A DNA stretch of 64,000 nt from Halomonas zincidurans B6 (GTDB taxonomy: Bacteria; Pseudomonadota; Gammaproteobacteria; Pseudomonadales; Halomonadaceae): NCBI RefSeq assembly GCF_000731955.1, contig NZ_JNCK01000001.1, positions 310,001-374,000 on the forward strand. Reading direction: 5' to 3'. The notes below the pieces were generated by a model that saw nothing but the letters and a program-made list of their open reading frames with translations, made no database searches and was not told where the DNA came from. Each line of letters starts with the position of its first letter. Positions within the stretch are counted from its first letter, which is position 1. Positions 26,926 to 40,456 of the stretch are shown here, in pieces. The position numbers and the translations under genes are program-made.

Positions 26926-27169
26926 GAAATGACAATGTCCGTGGTGTTCGGGTGGCGGTCGGGCTGCGAAGAGCGGAACTATCCATTGAACTGCGCATTA
27001 TAGGAAGCTGCGCTGCCATGAACCAGCGTTGACGACAAAACGCCGGCTCTGATGTGTAAATGCGCTGTACATCAGGTAATCTCACCCGCAGGGGACTGAA
27101 GCTTTTGCTGCTTTCAGCCGATATAACGATAACGCAAATAACGCGAACTGATTGCGCAGGGGTACGCCA

Positions 27170-28231
27170 TTGTTGGGTCTGGATAAGTCCGGCAAGGGAC
27201 TGGTCGGCATCGATATCACGTCGGCTACCGTCAAGCTGATCGAACTCAAGCAGGCTGGCCGTCACTACCGGGTCGACAGCTACGCGGTGCGCCCGCTGCG
27301 CGAAGGCGTGGTCGTCGAACGCCGCATTCGCCAGATGAGCGAAGTCGTCGAGGCCATCCGTCGCGCCGTCGATCATGCGCGACCGCATTCCCGTCAGGTC
27401 GCCGTCGCCGTTCCCGCCAGCGCGGCGATCACCAAGACCCTGACCCTGCCGGCCTCGCTGAGCGAGGACGAGATCGAGGCGCGCATTCAACTCGATTCCG
27501 ACAAGCACATTCCCTTTCCGTTCAACGAGGTCGCCTTCGATTTCCAGCGCCTGGGGTTGAACGCGCGGTTCGCCGATCAGCAGGACGTGCTGCTGGTGGC
27601 ATGCCGCCAGCAGGACGTCAGCCAGTTGACCGAAGCGGTGATGCAGGCCGGCCTGGAGCCGGCCGCGGTCGATGTCGAGACCTTCGCCACCGAGCGGGCC
27701 TTCGGCGAACTGCGCCATCAATTCCCCCACGTCGGCGACGATCAATGCGTGGCGCTGGTCGACATCGGCGCCAACATGAACGCCTTCCACGTGCTGCGCG
27801 GCGGGCGCATCATCTATAGCCGCGACACGGTGTTCGGCGGCCGCCAGTTGACCGAGGAGATTCGCAGCCGCTACGGCTTGAGCTTCGAGGAGGCCGGGCT
27901 TGCCAAGAAGCGTGGCGGCCTGCCGGGCGACTATCAGCATGACGTGCTCAGTCCCTTTCTGGATACGCTGGCCCAGCAGATCGGGCGCTCGTTGCAGCTT
28001 TATTACACGGCGGGCCGCAATCCCGAGGTTACCCAGCTGATCCTGGCGGGGGGCTCGAGCGTGATTCCCGGGCTCAAGGAGCGGCTGAGCGAGGACAGCG
28101 GCCTGGCGATCGAGGTGGCCAATCCCTTCCTGCGCATGGCGATCAATTCGCGTATCGACATCCATACCCTGGCCAGCGACGCACCGGCAATGCTCACCGC
28201 CTGCGGGCTGGCGATGAGGGTGCGCTCATGA
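27170..28231 (+). CDS. pilM: Type IV pilus inner-membrane platform protein PilM
   Basis: An actin-like cytoplasmic ATP-binding protein that docks on the N-terminal tail of PilN and links the pilus alignment complex with the motor. The 353-residue product starts MLGLDKSGKGLVGIDITSATVKLIEL, the typical PilM beginning, and holds the phosphate-binding motifs ALVDIGANMNAFHV and LILAGGSSVIPGLKERL. The start is a TTG at 27170, seven bases after AGGGG; the preceding TTG at 27152 would place the binding site inside the gene. First gene of pilMNOPQ; each downstream junction overlaps or is tight, so the five are probably one transcript. Confidence 0.95.
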   Translation: MLGLDKSGKGLVGIDITSATVKLIELKQAGRHYRVDSYAVRPLREGVVVERRIRQMSEVVEAIRRAVDHARPHSRQVAVAVPASAAITKTLTLPASLSEDEIEARIQLDSDKHIPFPFNEVAFDFQRLGLNARFADQQDVLLVACRQQDVSQLTEAVMQAGLEPAAVDVETFATERAFGELRHQFPHVGDDQCVALVDIGANMNAFHVLRGGRIIYSRDTVFGGRQLTEEIRSRYGLSFEEAGLAKKRGGLPGDYQHDVLSPFLDTLAQQIGRSLQLYYTAGRNPEVTQLILAGGSSVIPGLKERLSEDSGLAIEVANPFLRMAINSRIDIHTLASDAPAMLTACGLAMRVRS

Positions 28232-28794
28232 CCATCGAAATCAATCTGCTGGCCTGGCGCGAGGCGCGTCGCGAACGGCGCAGCAAGCGCTTCCAGTTGA
28301 TCCTCGGCCTTTCGGCGCTGGTGGGTGTCGGTGCCGGCTGGCTGGTGTCGAGCCTCTACCAGCAGCAACTCGACGTTCAACTGCAGCGTAACGGCTACGT
28401 CGAGTCGCAAAGCCAGCAGCTCGATCGCGACATCACTACGCTGCGCGAGTTTCGCGAGACTCGTGAACAGATGCTGACCCAGATCGCGCTGATTCGCGAG
28501 CTGCAGTTCAGCCGTCCGCAGACGGTGCGCGTGTTCAATCAACTGGCGACCAGCCTCGAGGACGGCGTCTACTACACGCGGGTGTCGCGGGAGGGCGAAC
28601 GGTTGCGGCTCGCCGGGTTGGCCGAGACCAACCGTCAGGTCTCCGACCAGATGCGCGCACTGGCCACCCGCGAGGTGCTCGGCGTGCCGACGCTGGCGGC
28701 AGTCGAGGCCAACGACGCCGGACTGCGGCGCTTCGACATGACCGTCGCCGAGGTCCCCGGCGAGTCGACCCTGGTTCAGGAGGCGCAGCCATGA
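28228..28794 (+). CDS. pilN: Type IV pilus assembly protein PilN
   Basis: Bitopic inner-membrane protein of the alignment complex. The 188-residue product starts MTIEINLLAWREARRERR; the INLLxWR motif is the segment that binds PilM. A single helix follows at about residues 25-45, then a periplasmic coiled coil and a ferredoxin-like domain that pairs with PilO. The ATG overlaps the pilM stop (ATGA), which shows coupled translation. Confidence 0.94.
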   Translation: MTIEINLLAWREARRERRSKRFQLILGLSALVGVGAGWLVSSLYQQQLDVQLQRNGYVESQSQQLDRDITTLREFRETREQMLTQIALIRELQFSRPQTVRVFNQLATSLEDGVYYTRVSREGERLRLAGLAETNRQVSDQMRALATREVLGVPTLAAVEANDAGLRRFDMTVAEVPGESTLVQEAQP

Positions 28795-29432
28795 ACGGCA
28801 ACATGAAGGCCGAATGGCAACGTCTGCGCAACGTCGACTGGCGCGAGCTCGACCTGCGCGAGGCCGGGCGTTGGCCGCTGTCGCTGCAGGCGCTGTGTTG
28901 CGCGCTGACGCTGGCGTTGCTGTTCTGGGGCGTTTATCACTTTCTCGCCGCGCCCAAGTTGGCACGTTTCGAACAGGCGCGCGAGCAGGAGCGGGCGCTG
29001 CTTCAGCAATACGAGAGCAAGGCCTACCAGGCTGCCAACCTGCCGGCGATGCGCGCGCAGATGGCGACCCTGGAGTCGCGCATGGCCGAGCTGCTGGAGA
29101 TGCTGCCGACCGGCGCCGAGGTGCCGTCGCTGCTCGACAGCATCAGCGACACCGCACTGGAAAACCAGCTGGCCATCGACTTTATCCGCCTGCGCAGCCC
29201 GGTGGTCCAGGAGTTCTACATCGAGCAGCCGTTCGATATCCAGGTGCAGGGCGACTATCACCGCATCGCCGCGTTCCTTTCGGGGGTCGCCGGGTTGCCG
29301 CGCATCGTCACCCTGCATGATTTCACGCTGGAGCCGGTCGAGGGCGAGGACACCCTGCGCCTGTCGATACTGGCCAAGACCTACAACCACCGCGCACCGG
29401 CGGCCGACGCGGCCGAGGAGAAGGTGCCATGA
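28791..29432 (+). CDS. pilO: Type IV pilus assembly protein PilO
   Basis: Second bitopic member of the alignment complex, forming heterodimers with PilN and binding PilP. The 213-residue product has a short cytoplasmic tail (NVDWRELDLREAGRWP), one helix at about residues 33-50, a coiled coil (FEQAREQERALLQQYESKAYQA) and a C-terminal ferredoxin-like domain with EQPFDIQVQGDYHRIAAFL, a strongly conserved PilO motif. The ATG overlaps the pilN stop by four bases. Confidence 0.94.
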   Translation: MNGNMKAEWQRLRNVDWRELDLREAGRWPLSLQALCCALTLALLFWGVYHFLAAPKLARFEQAREQERALLQQYESKAYQAANLPAMRAQMATLESRMAELLEMLPTGAEVPSLLDSISDTALENQLAIDFIRLRSPVVQEFYIEQPFDIQVQGDYHRIAAFLSGVAGLPRIVTLHDFTLEPVEGEDTLRLSILAKTYNHRAPAADAAEEKVP

Positions 29433-29986
29433 CGCGCAGGTCCCGCTGTTTCGCGCTGCTCGTAGTGGCGCTGCTCGTAGTGGCGCTGCTGGCCGGGTGC
29501 AGCGACGCCCGGCTCGATGCGCTCGACCAGCGCCTGGCGAGCCTGCGTGCCAAGCCCAGCGGCGAGCTGCCGGCATTGCCCGAGACCCCCGTCTATCAGC
29601 CGGTCACCTACGATCAGGCAGGCTCGCGCAGCCCGTTCCAGCCGGAACGGCCGGCCGGCGACGATGCGGCGGCCAGCGGCAACGACTTGAAGCCGGACCT
29701 GAGCCGTCCCCGCGAGGCGCTCGAACGTTTCACGCTCGACTCGCTGACGCTGGTCGGCACGCTGGCGATCGACGGGCGCAATTCGGCACTGGTGCGTGAT
29801 CCCGAGGGCAAGGTGCATCGCGTCTATGCCGGCATGTACATCGGCACCGACTACGGGCGCATCAGCACGATTACCGATCGCGACATTTATCTGGTGGAGA
29901 TCGTCTCCAATGGCCAGGGCGGCTGGATAGAACGCCGCCGCACGCTTTCGCTCGATAACAACGCCGAATCACGGCAACGGGGTTGA
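29429..29986 (+). CDS. pilP: Type IV pilus assembly lipoprotein PilP
   Basis: Inner-membrane lipoprotein that bridges PilN/PilO with the secretin PilQ. The 185-residue product has a lipoprotein signal MTRRSRCFALLVVALLVVALLAGC, with lipobox LLAGC so that C24 is the lipidated residue. An unstructured linker (about 35-80) leads to the beta-domain with LDSLTLVGTLAIDGRNSALVRDPEGKVHRVYAGMYIG. A 15-bp direct repeat (CTCGTAGTGGCGCTG twice, from about 29460) duplicates LVVAL in the signal helix, probably by slippage, and is harmless in frame. It overlaps pilO by four bases. Confidence 0.94.
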   Translation: MTRRSRCFALLVVALLVVALLAGCSDARLDALDQRLASLRAKPSGELPALPETPVYQPVTYDQAGSRSPFQPERPAGDDAAASGNDLKPDLSRPREALERFTLDSLTLVGTLAIDGRNSALVRDPEGKVHRVYAGMYIGTDYGRISTITDRDIYLVEIVSNGQGGWIERRRTLSLDNNAESRQRG

Positions 29987-30017
29987 CCGGCCGCGAAGCC
30001 GGTTACAGGGGAACGAC

Positions 30018-32099
30018 ATGAGGGGATTGATTGGCACGCTGCTGACGGCAGGGCTGTGTGCGTTGGCGGGGCCGGCACTGGCCGCGTCGACGTTGACCGG
30101 CATGGATTTCGAGCAGCGCAGCGACGGTCAGCTCGACGTCATGCTGCGCTTCTCGGACGGGGTCCCCGAGGTTCGTGGCTATCGCATCGACTCACCGCCG
30201 CGCCTGGCCATCGACCTGATGGATACCGTCAATGAACTCGATCAGCGACGCTTCGAGCTGGGTCTCGCCGGGGTCGATAGTCTCGTGGCGTTGTCGGCGG
30301 GCGATCGTACCCGCTTGGTGCTGACGCTCAACCAGGCGCTTCCCTACGCCACTCGCGAGCAGGGCAACACCCTGATGCTGCGTCTGGGCGAGGGCATCGA
30401 CGATTCGATGCCGAGCGCGCGCCGCGCCAGCGCCGACGAGCCCGCGACGCCCCGGGCGTCGCCTGGGGTATCAAACTCGCAGGTGTCGCGGATCACCGAC
30501 ATCGATTTCCGGCGCGGCGACGACGACGCCAGCCGATTGGTGGTGACGCTCGACCGCGAGGGCGTCGATACCCGGTTCAACGAGCGCGGCGGGCGGATCG
30601 TCGCGACCCTCGATGGCGTCGCGCTGCCGGCTGAGTGGAACCAGGTGCTCGACGTCAGCGATTTCGGCACGCCGATGCAGCGTATCGTGCCGCAGGGCGG
30701 CGCCCAGAACACGACCCTGGCAATCACCACCCGCGGCGAGTACACGCTGCTGTCGACCCAGAGCGGCCGGCAGCTGATCATCGAGGCCAAGCCGGTCAGC
30801 CGCGCCGAACAGCGCGAGCAGGAGCGCGAGCGTTTCCCGTTCACCGGCAAGCGCATCACGCTGAACTTCCAGGACATCCAGGTCCGCGAAGTGCTGTCGA
30901 TCATCGGCGAGTTCACCGGGCTCAACGTGGTCGCCAGTGACAGCGTGCAAGGTAGCGTTACCCTCAACCTGCAGGACGTGCCCTGGGACCAGGCGCTCGA
31001 TCTGGTGCTCAAGAGCCGCGGGCTGGCCAGTCGCCAGTCGGGCAACGTGCTGGTGGTCGCCCCCGCCAATGAACTGGCGGCGATGGAACGTCAGGAGCTC
31101 GAGGCCCAGGCCCAGCAGCAGGAACTCGCGCCGCTGACCACCCAGTACATCCAGGTGCGCTATGCCAAGGCCGAAGAACTGGCCAGCCTGCTGCGTGGCG
31201 CGGATGGCCTGGGGCTGCTTTCCGAGCGCGGCCGGGTGAGCGTCGATGCGCGCACCAATACGTTGCTGCTGCAGGAAACCCCCGAGCAGATCGAGGCGAT
31301 CCGCCGGACGCTCGATCAGCTCGACATCCCGGTGCGCCAGGTGCAGATCGAGGCGCGTATCGTCATTGCCCGCGACAGCGCCGCTCAGGAACTGGGCGTC
31401 AACTGGGGGCTGTCGTCGCCCGCGGGCAGCCGGTTCGATCTCAGCGGGGCCGCGGACGGCAATGCCTCGACGGTACCCACCACCGGCAACGACCCGGCCT
31501 CCTACGGCGGCGGCCTGGCGGTCGATCTGGGCAACGACGTCAGTCCCGCCTCGGCGTTCAGCTTCGGCTATCTATCGGGGGATATCCTGCTCGATCTCGA
31601 GTTGCGCGCGCTGGAAAGCGAGGGCAAGAGTCAGACCATCTCGCAGCCCAAGGTGATCACCGCCAATCAGCAGACCGCGGTCATCAAGCAGGGTCAGGAA
31701 ATCCCCTACCAGGAGGCGACCTCGAGCGGCGCGACCAACGTCGAGTTCAAGGAGGCGGTGCTGTCGCTGGAAGTCACCCCGCAGATCACGCCTGACGACC
31801 GCATCATCATGGACCTGATCGTCAAGAACGACGATGTCTCGGACACCAGCTTCGCCGGCGCGCCGGCCATCGACACCAACGAGATCCAGACCCAGGTGCT
31901 GGTCAACAACGGCGAAACGGTGGTGCTGGGCGGCATTCTGACCACCGAACAACTGCGCAACCTGTTCAAGACGCCCTTTCTCGGCGATCTTCCTGTGCTC
32001 GGACAGCTATTCCGCTATACCGAGGAGAGCAATGAGAAGGTAGAATTGTTAGTCTTCATCACCCCGAAGATCATCGAGGACAATCTGGCGATTCGCTGA
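30018..32099 (+). CDS. pilQ: Type IV pilus secretin PilQ
   Basis: Forms the outer-membrane ring through which the pilus leaves the cell. The 693-residue precursor has a signal peptide (MRGLIGTLLTAGLCALAGPALA, cleavage near 22), two AMIN peptidoglycan-binding domains (about 25-240), a secretin N0/STN domain (KRITLNFQDIQVREVLSIIGEFTGLNVV), an N1 domain and the C-terminal secretin barrel with VQIEARIVIARDSAAQELGVNWG, QPKVITANQQTAVIKQGQEIPYQ and NGETVVLGGILTTEQ. AGGGGAA precedes the ATG. It is the last pil gene and overlaps aroK by one base (TGATG). Confidence 0.96.
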   Translation: MRGLIGTLLTAGLCALAGPALAASTLTGMDFEQRSDGQLDVMLRFSDGVPEVRGYRIDSPPRLAIDLMDTVNELDQRRFELGLAGVDSLVALSAGDRTRLVLTLNQALPYATREQGNTLMLRLGEGIDDSMPSARRASADEPATPRASPGVSNSQVSRITDIDFRRGDDDASRLVVTLDREGVDTRFNERGGRIVATLDGVALPAEWNQVLDVSDFGTPMQRIVPQGGAQNTTLAITTRGEYTLLSTQSGRQLIIEAKPVSRAEQREQERERFPFTGKRITLNFQDIQVREVLSIIGEFTGLNVVASDSVQGSVTLNLQDVPWDQALDLVLKSRGLASRQSGNVLVVAPANELAAMERQELEAQAQQQELAPLTTQYIQVRYAKAEELASLLRGADGLGLLSERGRVSVDARTNTLLLQETPEQIEAIRRTLDQLDIPVRQVQIEARIVIARDSAAQELGVNWGLSSPAGSRFDLSGAADGNASTVPTTGNDPASYGGGLAVDLGNDVSPASAFSFGYLSGDILLDLELRALESEGKSQTISQPKVITANQQTAVIKQGQEIPYQEATSSGATNVEFKEAVLSLEVTPQITPDDRIIMDLIVKNDDVSDTSFAGAPAIDTNEIQTQVLVNNGETVVLGGILTTEQLRNLFKTPFLGDLPVLGQLFRYTEESNEKVELLVFITPKIIEDNLAIR

Positions 32100-32641
32100 T
32101 GCAGGGTTTTCCCAATATTTTTCTGGTCGGCCCCATGGGGGCCGGCAAAAGCACCATCGGCCGCCTTCTGGCGGCCGAGTTGCAGCGCGATTTCCTGGAT
32201 AGCGATCACGCCATCCAGGCGCGCTGCGGTGCGGACATTCCCTGGATCTTCGACATCGAGGGCGAGGCCGGCTTTCGCGAGCGCGAAGTGGCGATGGTCG
32301 ACGAGCTGACCGGGTTGTCGGAAATCGTGCTGGCCACCGGCGGCGGGGCGGTGATGAACGAGGCCAATCGCCGCGCGCTGCGCGAACGCGGCACGGTGGT
32401 CTATCTCTACACCACCGTCGAGCAGCAGTTGCGCCGCACCGCCAAGGACCGCAACCGCCCGTTGCTGCGCAACAAGGACCCCGAAGCGGTATTGCGCGGG
32501 CTGTTCGAATTGCGCGACCCGCTGTACCGCGCCACTGCCGATCTGGTGGTGCGTACCGACCGACGCGGCCCGCGAACGGTCGTCAACGACATCCTCAAGC
32601 GTGTCGAGCGTCTCGTCGATCCGCTGCAAGCCAAGGTATAG
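32099..32641 (+). CDS. aroK: Shikimate kinase
   Basis: Phosphorylates shikimate at position 3 with ATP in aromatic amino acid synthesis. The 180-residue product starts MQGFPNIFLVGPMGAGKSTIGR, with the P-loop at residues 11-19, then DSDHAIQARCGADIPWIFDIEGEAGFRERE for shikimate binding and ATGGGAV, and the lid region RNRPLLRN. The ATG is in the TGATG overlap with pilQ, so aromatic synthesis genes are coupled to the pilus operon, the same as in Pseudomonas. aroB follows after 5 bp. Confidence 0.96.
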   Translation: MQGFPNIFLVGPMGAGKSTIGRLLAAELQRDFLDSDHAIQARCGADIPWIFDIEGEAGFREREVAMVDELTGLSEIVLATGGGAVMNEANRRALRERGTVVYLYTTVEQQLRRTAKDRNRPLLRNKDPEAVLRGLFELRDPLYRATADLVVRTDRRGPRTVVNDILKRVERLVDPLQAKV

Positions 32642-32646
32642 ATGCC

Positions 32647-33756
32647 ATGTCCACGCTCGCCGCTCCTGCCATTCGCACCCTGACCGTCGAGCTCGGCGAG
32701 CGCAGCTATCCGATCCACGTCGGCCCGGATCTGCTCGGCAATCCCGCGCATCTGCGCCCTTACCTGGCCGGCAGTCAGGTGATGATCGTCACCAACGAAG
32801 CCGTCGCACCGTTATATCTGGATGCCCTCAAGCGCGGGCTCGGCGAGGATTTGACAGTGCGCCAGGTGATCCTGCCCGACGGCGAGCAGACCAAGACTCT
32901 GGCCTCGGTGGAGCGCATCTGGGACGCCCTGCTCGAGGCCGGCTTCAACCGCCGCTGCACGCTGATCGCGCTCGGCGGCGGCGTGATCGGCGACATGACC
33001 GGCTATGCCGCGGCCTGCTATCAGCGCGGCGTGGCCTTCATTCAGGCGCCCACCACGCTGCTTGCCCAGGTCGATTCCTCGGTGGGCGGCAAGACCGGCG
33101 TCAATCATCCGCGCGGCAAGAACATGATCGGCGCCTTCTGGCAGCCCCGCGCGGTGCTCGTCGACACCGCCACCCTGAAAAGCCTGCCGCCCCGCGAGCT
33201 GTCGGCGGGGCTGGCCGAGGTGATCAAGTACGGGTTGATTCGCGATATCGAGTTCCTGGGCTGGCTGGAAGCCAACGTGTCGGCGCTGCGCGAGCTGGAT
33301 GACGCGCTGCTCATTGATGCGATCCTGCGCAGCTGCGCGACCAAGGCGGCGATCGTCGCCGAGGACGAGACCGAACAGGCGGTACGCGCGCTGCTCAACC
33401 TGGGGCATACCTTCGGCCATGCCATCGAGGCGCACCAGGGCTACGGCGTCTGGCTGCACGGCGAGGCCGTGGCCAGCGGCATGGCCATGGCCGCCGCGCT
33501 GTCGCAGCGGCTCGGCTGGCTGAGCGGCGACGATGTGGCGCGCAGCGAGGCACTGCTGCGTGCCGCCGGCCTGCCCACCGCCGCGCCGGCGGCGATGAGC
33601 GCCGACGACTTCATTGCGCGCATGCGCCTCGACAAGAAGAACCTCGATGCAAGGATTCGCCTGGTATTGCTGAGCGCGCTTGGCCAGGCGTGCATCCATG
33701 ATCGCCTCCCGCCGGATGAGCTGCGGGCGTTCATCGAGAGCTATCCGCGCGCCTGA
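32647..33756 (+). CDS. aroB: 3-dehydroquinate synthase
   Basis: Converts DAHP to 3-dehydroquinate, the second step of the shikimate route, using NAD and zinc. The 369-residue product has the NAD site GGGVIGDMTGYAAACYQRGVAFIQAPTTLLAQVDSSVGGKTGVNH, the metal ligands in AEVIKYGLI, LLNLGHTFGHAIEAH and the WLHGEAVASGM block. It is 5 bp after aroK. In P. aeruginosa a damX-like SPOR gene follows aroB before gltB; here a terminator comes instead. Confidence 0.96.
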   Translation: MSTLAAPAIRTLTVELGERSYPIHVGPDLLGNPAHLRPYLAGSQVMIVTNEAVAPLYLDALKRGLGEDLTVRQVILPDGEQTKTLASVERIWDALLEAGFNRRCTLIALGGGVIGDMTGYAAACYQRGVAFIQAPTTLLAQVDSSVGGKTGVNHPRGKNMIGAFWQPRAVLVDTATLKSLPPRELSAGLAEVIKYGLIRDIEFLGWLEANVSALRELDDALLIDAILRSCATKAAIVAEDETEQAVRALLNLGHTFGHAIEAHQGYGVWLHGEAVASGMAMAAALSQRLGWLSGDDVARSEALLRAAGLPTAAPAAMSADDFIARMRLDKKNLDARIRLVLLSALGQACIHDRLPPDELRAFIESYPRA

Positions 33757-33775
33757 ATCCGGCATCGCTTCGCCA

Positions 33776-33806
33776 AAACCCGCCTGGAAACCCGGCGGGT
33801 TTTTTT
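33776..33806 (+). terminator. Rho-independent terminator after aroB
   Basis: AAACCCGCC (33776-33784) pairs with GGCGGGTTT (33794-33802) and is followed by a T-run. It lies 20 bp past the aroB stop and closes the pilMNOPQ-aroKB unit. Confidence 0.93.
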
Positions 33807-34208
33807 GTGTCGGGCGGCTGTCGGGTCGTGGATAATGCACCGGCTGGTTGCCTCTATTCGCATGACGTATGCTGAATTGGCATGAGGAAAGAGCGTTATT
33901 GTCGCTGAGCGTGCGACGCAGGCGTCGCGACAACGGCCGGTCTTGCGGTTGCCGGAATGACATTGCTAAGCCATTGAGTGGCTTGGTAATTATCGCTGGA
34001 ATGACGCTAAGCACGCGTTTTTCGGGGAGTTTCTTTCGGCGGGCAATGCGTGCGGGAATTGCGCTCGGGGTCGAGACTGGCTATTCTGGTCGGCCTTTTG
34101 GCGCCCGAACGCGGTCGAATAAATGGCCGTAAAAATTATAAAAAACGAAAAAATATACCGCGCTTTCAATCTGGACACAAGTCCCCTGGATTTCTGTGAG
34201 GCACGCCC
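33807..34208. other. Upstream region of gltB, about 400 bp, no gene recognised
   Basis: It contains a stem-loop with G-U pairs, ATTGCTAAGCCA (33962-33973) and TGGCTTGGTAAT (33979-33990), and an inverted TTGTCGC/GCGACAA pair near 33899-33935. The last 80 bases before gltB are distinctly AT-rich (AAAAATTATAAAAAACG at about 34131), the likely promoter zone. No reading frame has a convincing start or family match. Confidence 0.45.
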
Positions 34209-38642
<4,434 letters not shown>

Positions 38643-38660
<18 letters not shown>

Positions 38661-38770
38661 GAGGCGGCGTCAGCCGGAATATGAGGCGGCGTCAGCCGGA
38701 ATAAGAGGCGGCGTCAGCCGGAATAAGAGGCGGTGTCAGCCGGAATAAGAGGCGGCGTCAGCCGGAATAA
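38643..38770. repeat. 22-bp tandem repeat (minisatellite), six units, at the gltB 3' end
   Basis: The core GTCAGCCGGAATAAGAGGCG recurs at 38647, 38669, 38691, 38713, 38735 and 38757, each exactly 22 bp apart. Units differ only at single bases (AATATGAG in unit 2, GGTGTC in unit 5), and the sixth is cut short. Unit 1 encodes the last codons of gltB (RRQPE) and its TAA. The array is therefore made by multiplication of the gene's own 3' end. Each unit carries a TAA. No spacers, so this is not a CRISPR. Confidence 0.97.
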
Positions 38771-38827
38771 GGGCCGTCGATGGCCCGAGTGGCGCTTGCT
38801 GCTCGATGAATAACAGGAGATACGCTC

Positions 38828-40246
38828 ATGGCAACCCGTTTGGACAACGATTTCCAGTTCATTGATGTCGGCCGCCAGGACCCGAGCAAGAAGGACGCGC
38901 GCAAGCGGGCCAAGCAGTTCACCGAGATCTACGACCCGTACAAGCCCAGCGAGGCGGCCAGCCAGGCGCACCGCTGCCTGCATTGCGGCAACCCGTACTG
39001 CGAATGGAAGTGCCCGGTGCACAACTACATTCCCAACTGGCTGAAACTGGTCAGCGAGGGCAATATCCTCGAGGCGGCGGAGATGTCGCACCGCACCAAT
39101 ACCCTGCCCGAGGTGTGCGGCCGGGTGTGTCCGCAGGATCGGCTGTGCGAGGGCGACTGCACCCTCAACGACGGCTTCGGCGCGGTGACCATCGGCTCGG
39201 TGGAAAAATATATCACCGACACCGCGTTCGCCATGGGCTGGCGGCCCGACCTGTCCAAGGTCGAGTGGACCGACAAGCGGGTGGCAGTGATCGGCGCCGG
39301 GCCGGCGGGGCTGGGCTGTGCCGATATCCTGGTGCGCAACGGCGTCAAGCCGGTGGTGTTCGATCGGCATCCCGAGATCGGCGGTCTGCTGACCTTCGGC
39401 ATTCCCGAGTTCAAGCTCGAGAAGAACGTCATGGAGCGGCGTCGCGCGGTATTCGAGGAGATGGGCATGGAATTCCGTCTGAACGTCGAGATCGGTCGCG
39501 ACGTCACCATCGACGAGCTGCTCGGCGAGTACGACGCGGTGTTCATGGGCATGGGTACCTACAAGTACATGCAGGGCGGCTTCCCTGGCGAGGATTTGCC
39601 CGGCGTGTACAAGGCGCTGGACTACCTGATCGCCAACGTCAACCACTGCCTGGGCTTCGAGAAGGACCCCGCCGACTACGTGTCGATGGAGGGCCGGCGC
39701 GTGGTGGTGCTGGGCGGCGGCGATACCTCGATGGACTGCAACCGCACGGCGATTCGCCAGGGCGCGACCGGCGTGACCTGCGCCTACCGACGCGACGAGG
39801 AGAACATGCCCGGCTCCAAGCGCGAGGTGGCCAACGCCCGCGAGGAGGGCGTCGAGTTTTTGTTCAATCGTCAGCCGGTGGCGATCGTCGGCGAGGACAG
39901 GGTCGAGGGCGTCAAGCTGGTGCGCACGCGCCTCGGCGAGCCCGACGAGCGAGGCCGGCGCAGCCCCGAGGTGGTGCCGGGCTCCGAGGAGGTGCTGGCG
40001 GCGGACGCGGTGGTCATCGCCTTCGGCTTCCAGCCCAGCGAGATCGCCTGGTTCGAGGCGCACAACATCGCCGTCGACGAGCGCGGACGGGTCGCCGCGC
40101 CGGAACACGGCGACTTCGCTTTCCAGACCAGCAACGAGAAGATCTTCGCCGGCGGCGACATGGTGCGCGGCTCCGACCTGGTGGTCACCGCCATCCACGA
40201 AGGTCGCCAGGCCGGCGAAGGCATCCTCGACTACCTCGGCGTCTGA
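38828..40246 (+). CDS. gltD: Glutamate synthase, small subunit
   Basis: The beta subunit feeds electrons from NADPH through FAD to the large subunit. The 472-residue product has N-terminal 4Fe-4S cysteine sets (HRCLHCGNPYCEWKCPVHN and VCGRVCPQDRLCEGDCTL), an FAD fold (VAVIGAGPAGLGCADIL) and an NADPH fold (VVVLGGGDTSMDCNRTA), and ends with the FAD motif FAGGDMVRGSDLVVTAIHEGRQAG. AGGAG lies eight bases before the ATG. It is 167 bp after gltB, with the minisatellite in between, so co-transcription requires reading through six repeat units. Confidence 0.97.
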   Translation: MATRLDNDFQFIDVGRQDPSKKDARKRAKQFTEIYDPYKPSEAASQAHRCLHCGNPYCEWKCPVHNYIPNWLKLVSEGNILEAAEMSHRTNTLPEVCGRVCPQDRLCEGDCTLNDGFGAVTIGSVEKYITDTAFAMGWRPDLSKVEWTDKRVAVIGAGPAGLGCADILVRNGVKPVVFDRHPEIGGLLTFGIPEFKLEKNVMERRRAVFEEMGMEFRLNVEIGRDVTIDELLGEYDAVFMGMGTYKYMQGGFPGEDLPGVYKALDYLIANVNHCLGFEKDPADYVSMEGRRVVVLGGGDTSMDCNRTAIRQGATGVTCAYRRDEENMPGSKREVANAREEGVEFLFNRQPVAIVGEDRVEGVKLVRTRLGEPDERGRRSPEVVPGSEEVLAADAVVIAFGFQPSEIAWFEAHNIAVDERGRVAAPEHGDFAFQTSNEKIFAGGDMVRGSDLVVTAIHEGRQAGEGILDYLGV

Positions 40247-40269
40247 CGCGATTTAGGGAGATCGAAACC

Positions 40270-40292
40270 ATCGGGAATAAATTCCCTCCCAC
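40270..40292. repeat. Half copy of the REP-like palindrome
   Basis: ATCGGGAATAAATTCCC plus TCCCAC, the same as the right end of the full 96-bp elements apart from the four-base loop. It precedes the full copy at 40322-40417 by 29 bp. Confidence 0.85.
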
Positions 40293-40321
40293 CATGGACC
40301 TTGCCGCCTGGCCTGGTTTTC

Positions 40322-40417
40322 GTGGGAGTGAATTTATTCGCGACGGCGGTGGGCATTGTACCTGTCGGGTCATGCCGGGCGCCTGGCGGCGCCAATCGGG
40401 AACAAGTTCCCTCCCAC
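40322..40417. repeat. REP-like 96-bp imperfect palindrome, second full copy
   Basis: Same length and orientation as 2893-2988, differing at scattered bases (for example GTGGGAGTGAATTTATTCGC at the left end). It lies between gltD and pyrG, on the plus strand. The left hairpin keeps compensating changes (GTGAA...TTCGC), which suggests selection for pairing. Confidence 0.9.
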
Positions 40418-40456
40418 CGAGCTAGGGGCTACGAGCAGGGCGGAGTCATCATCCTG

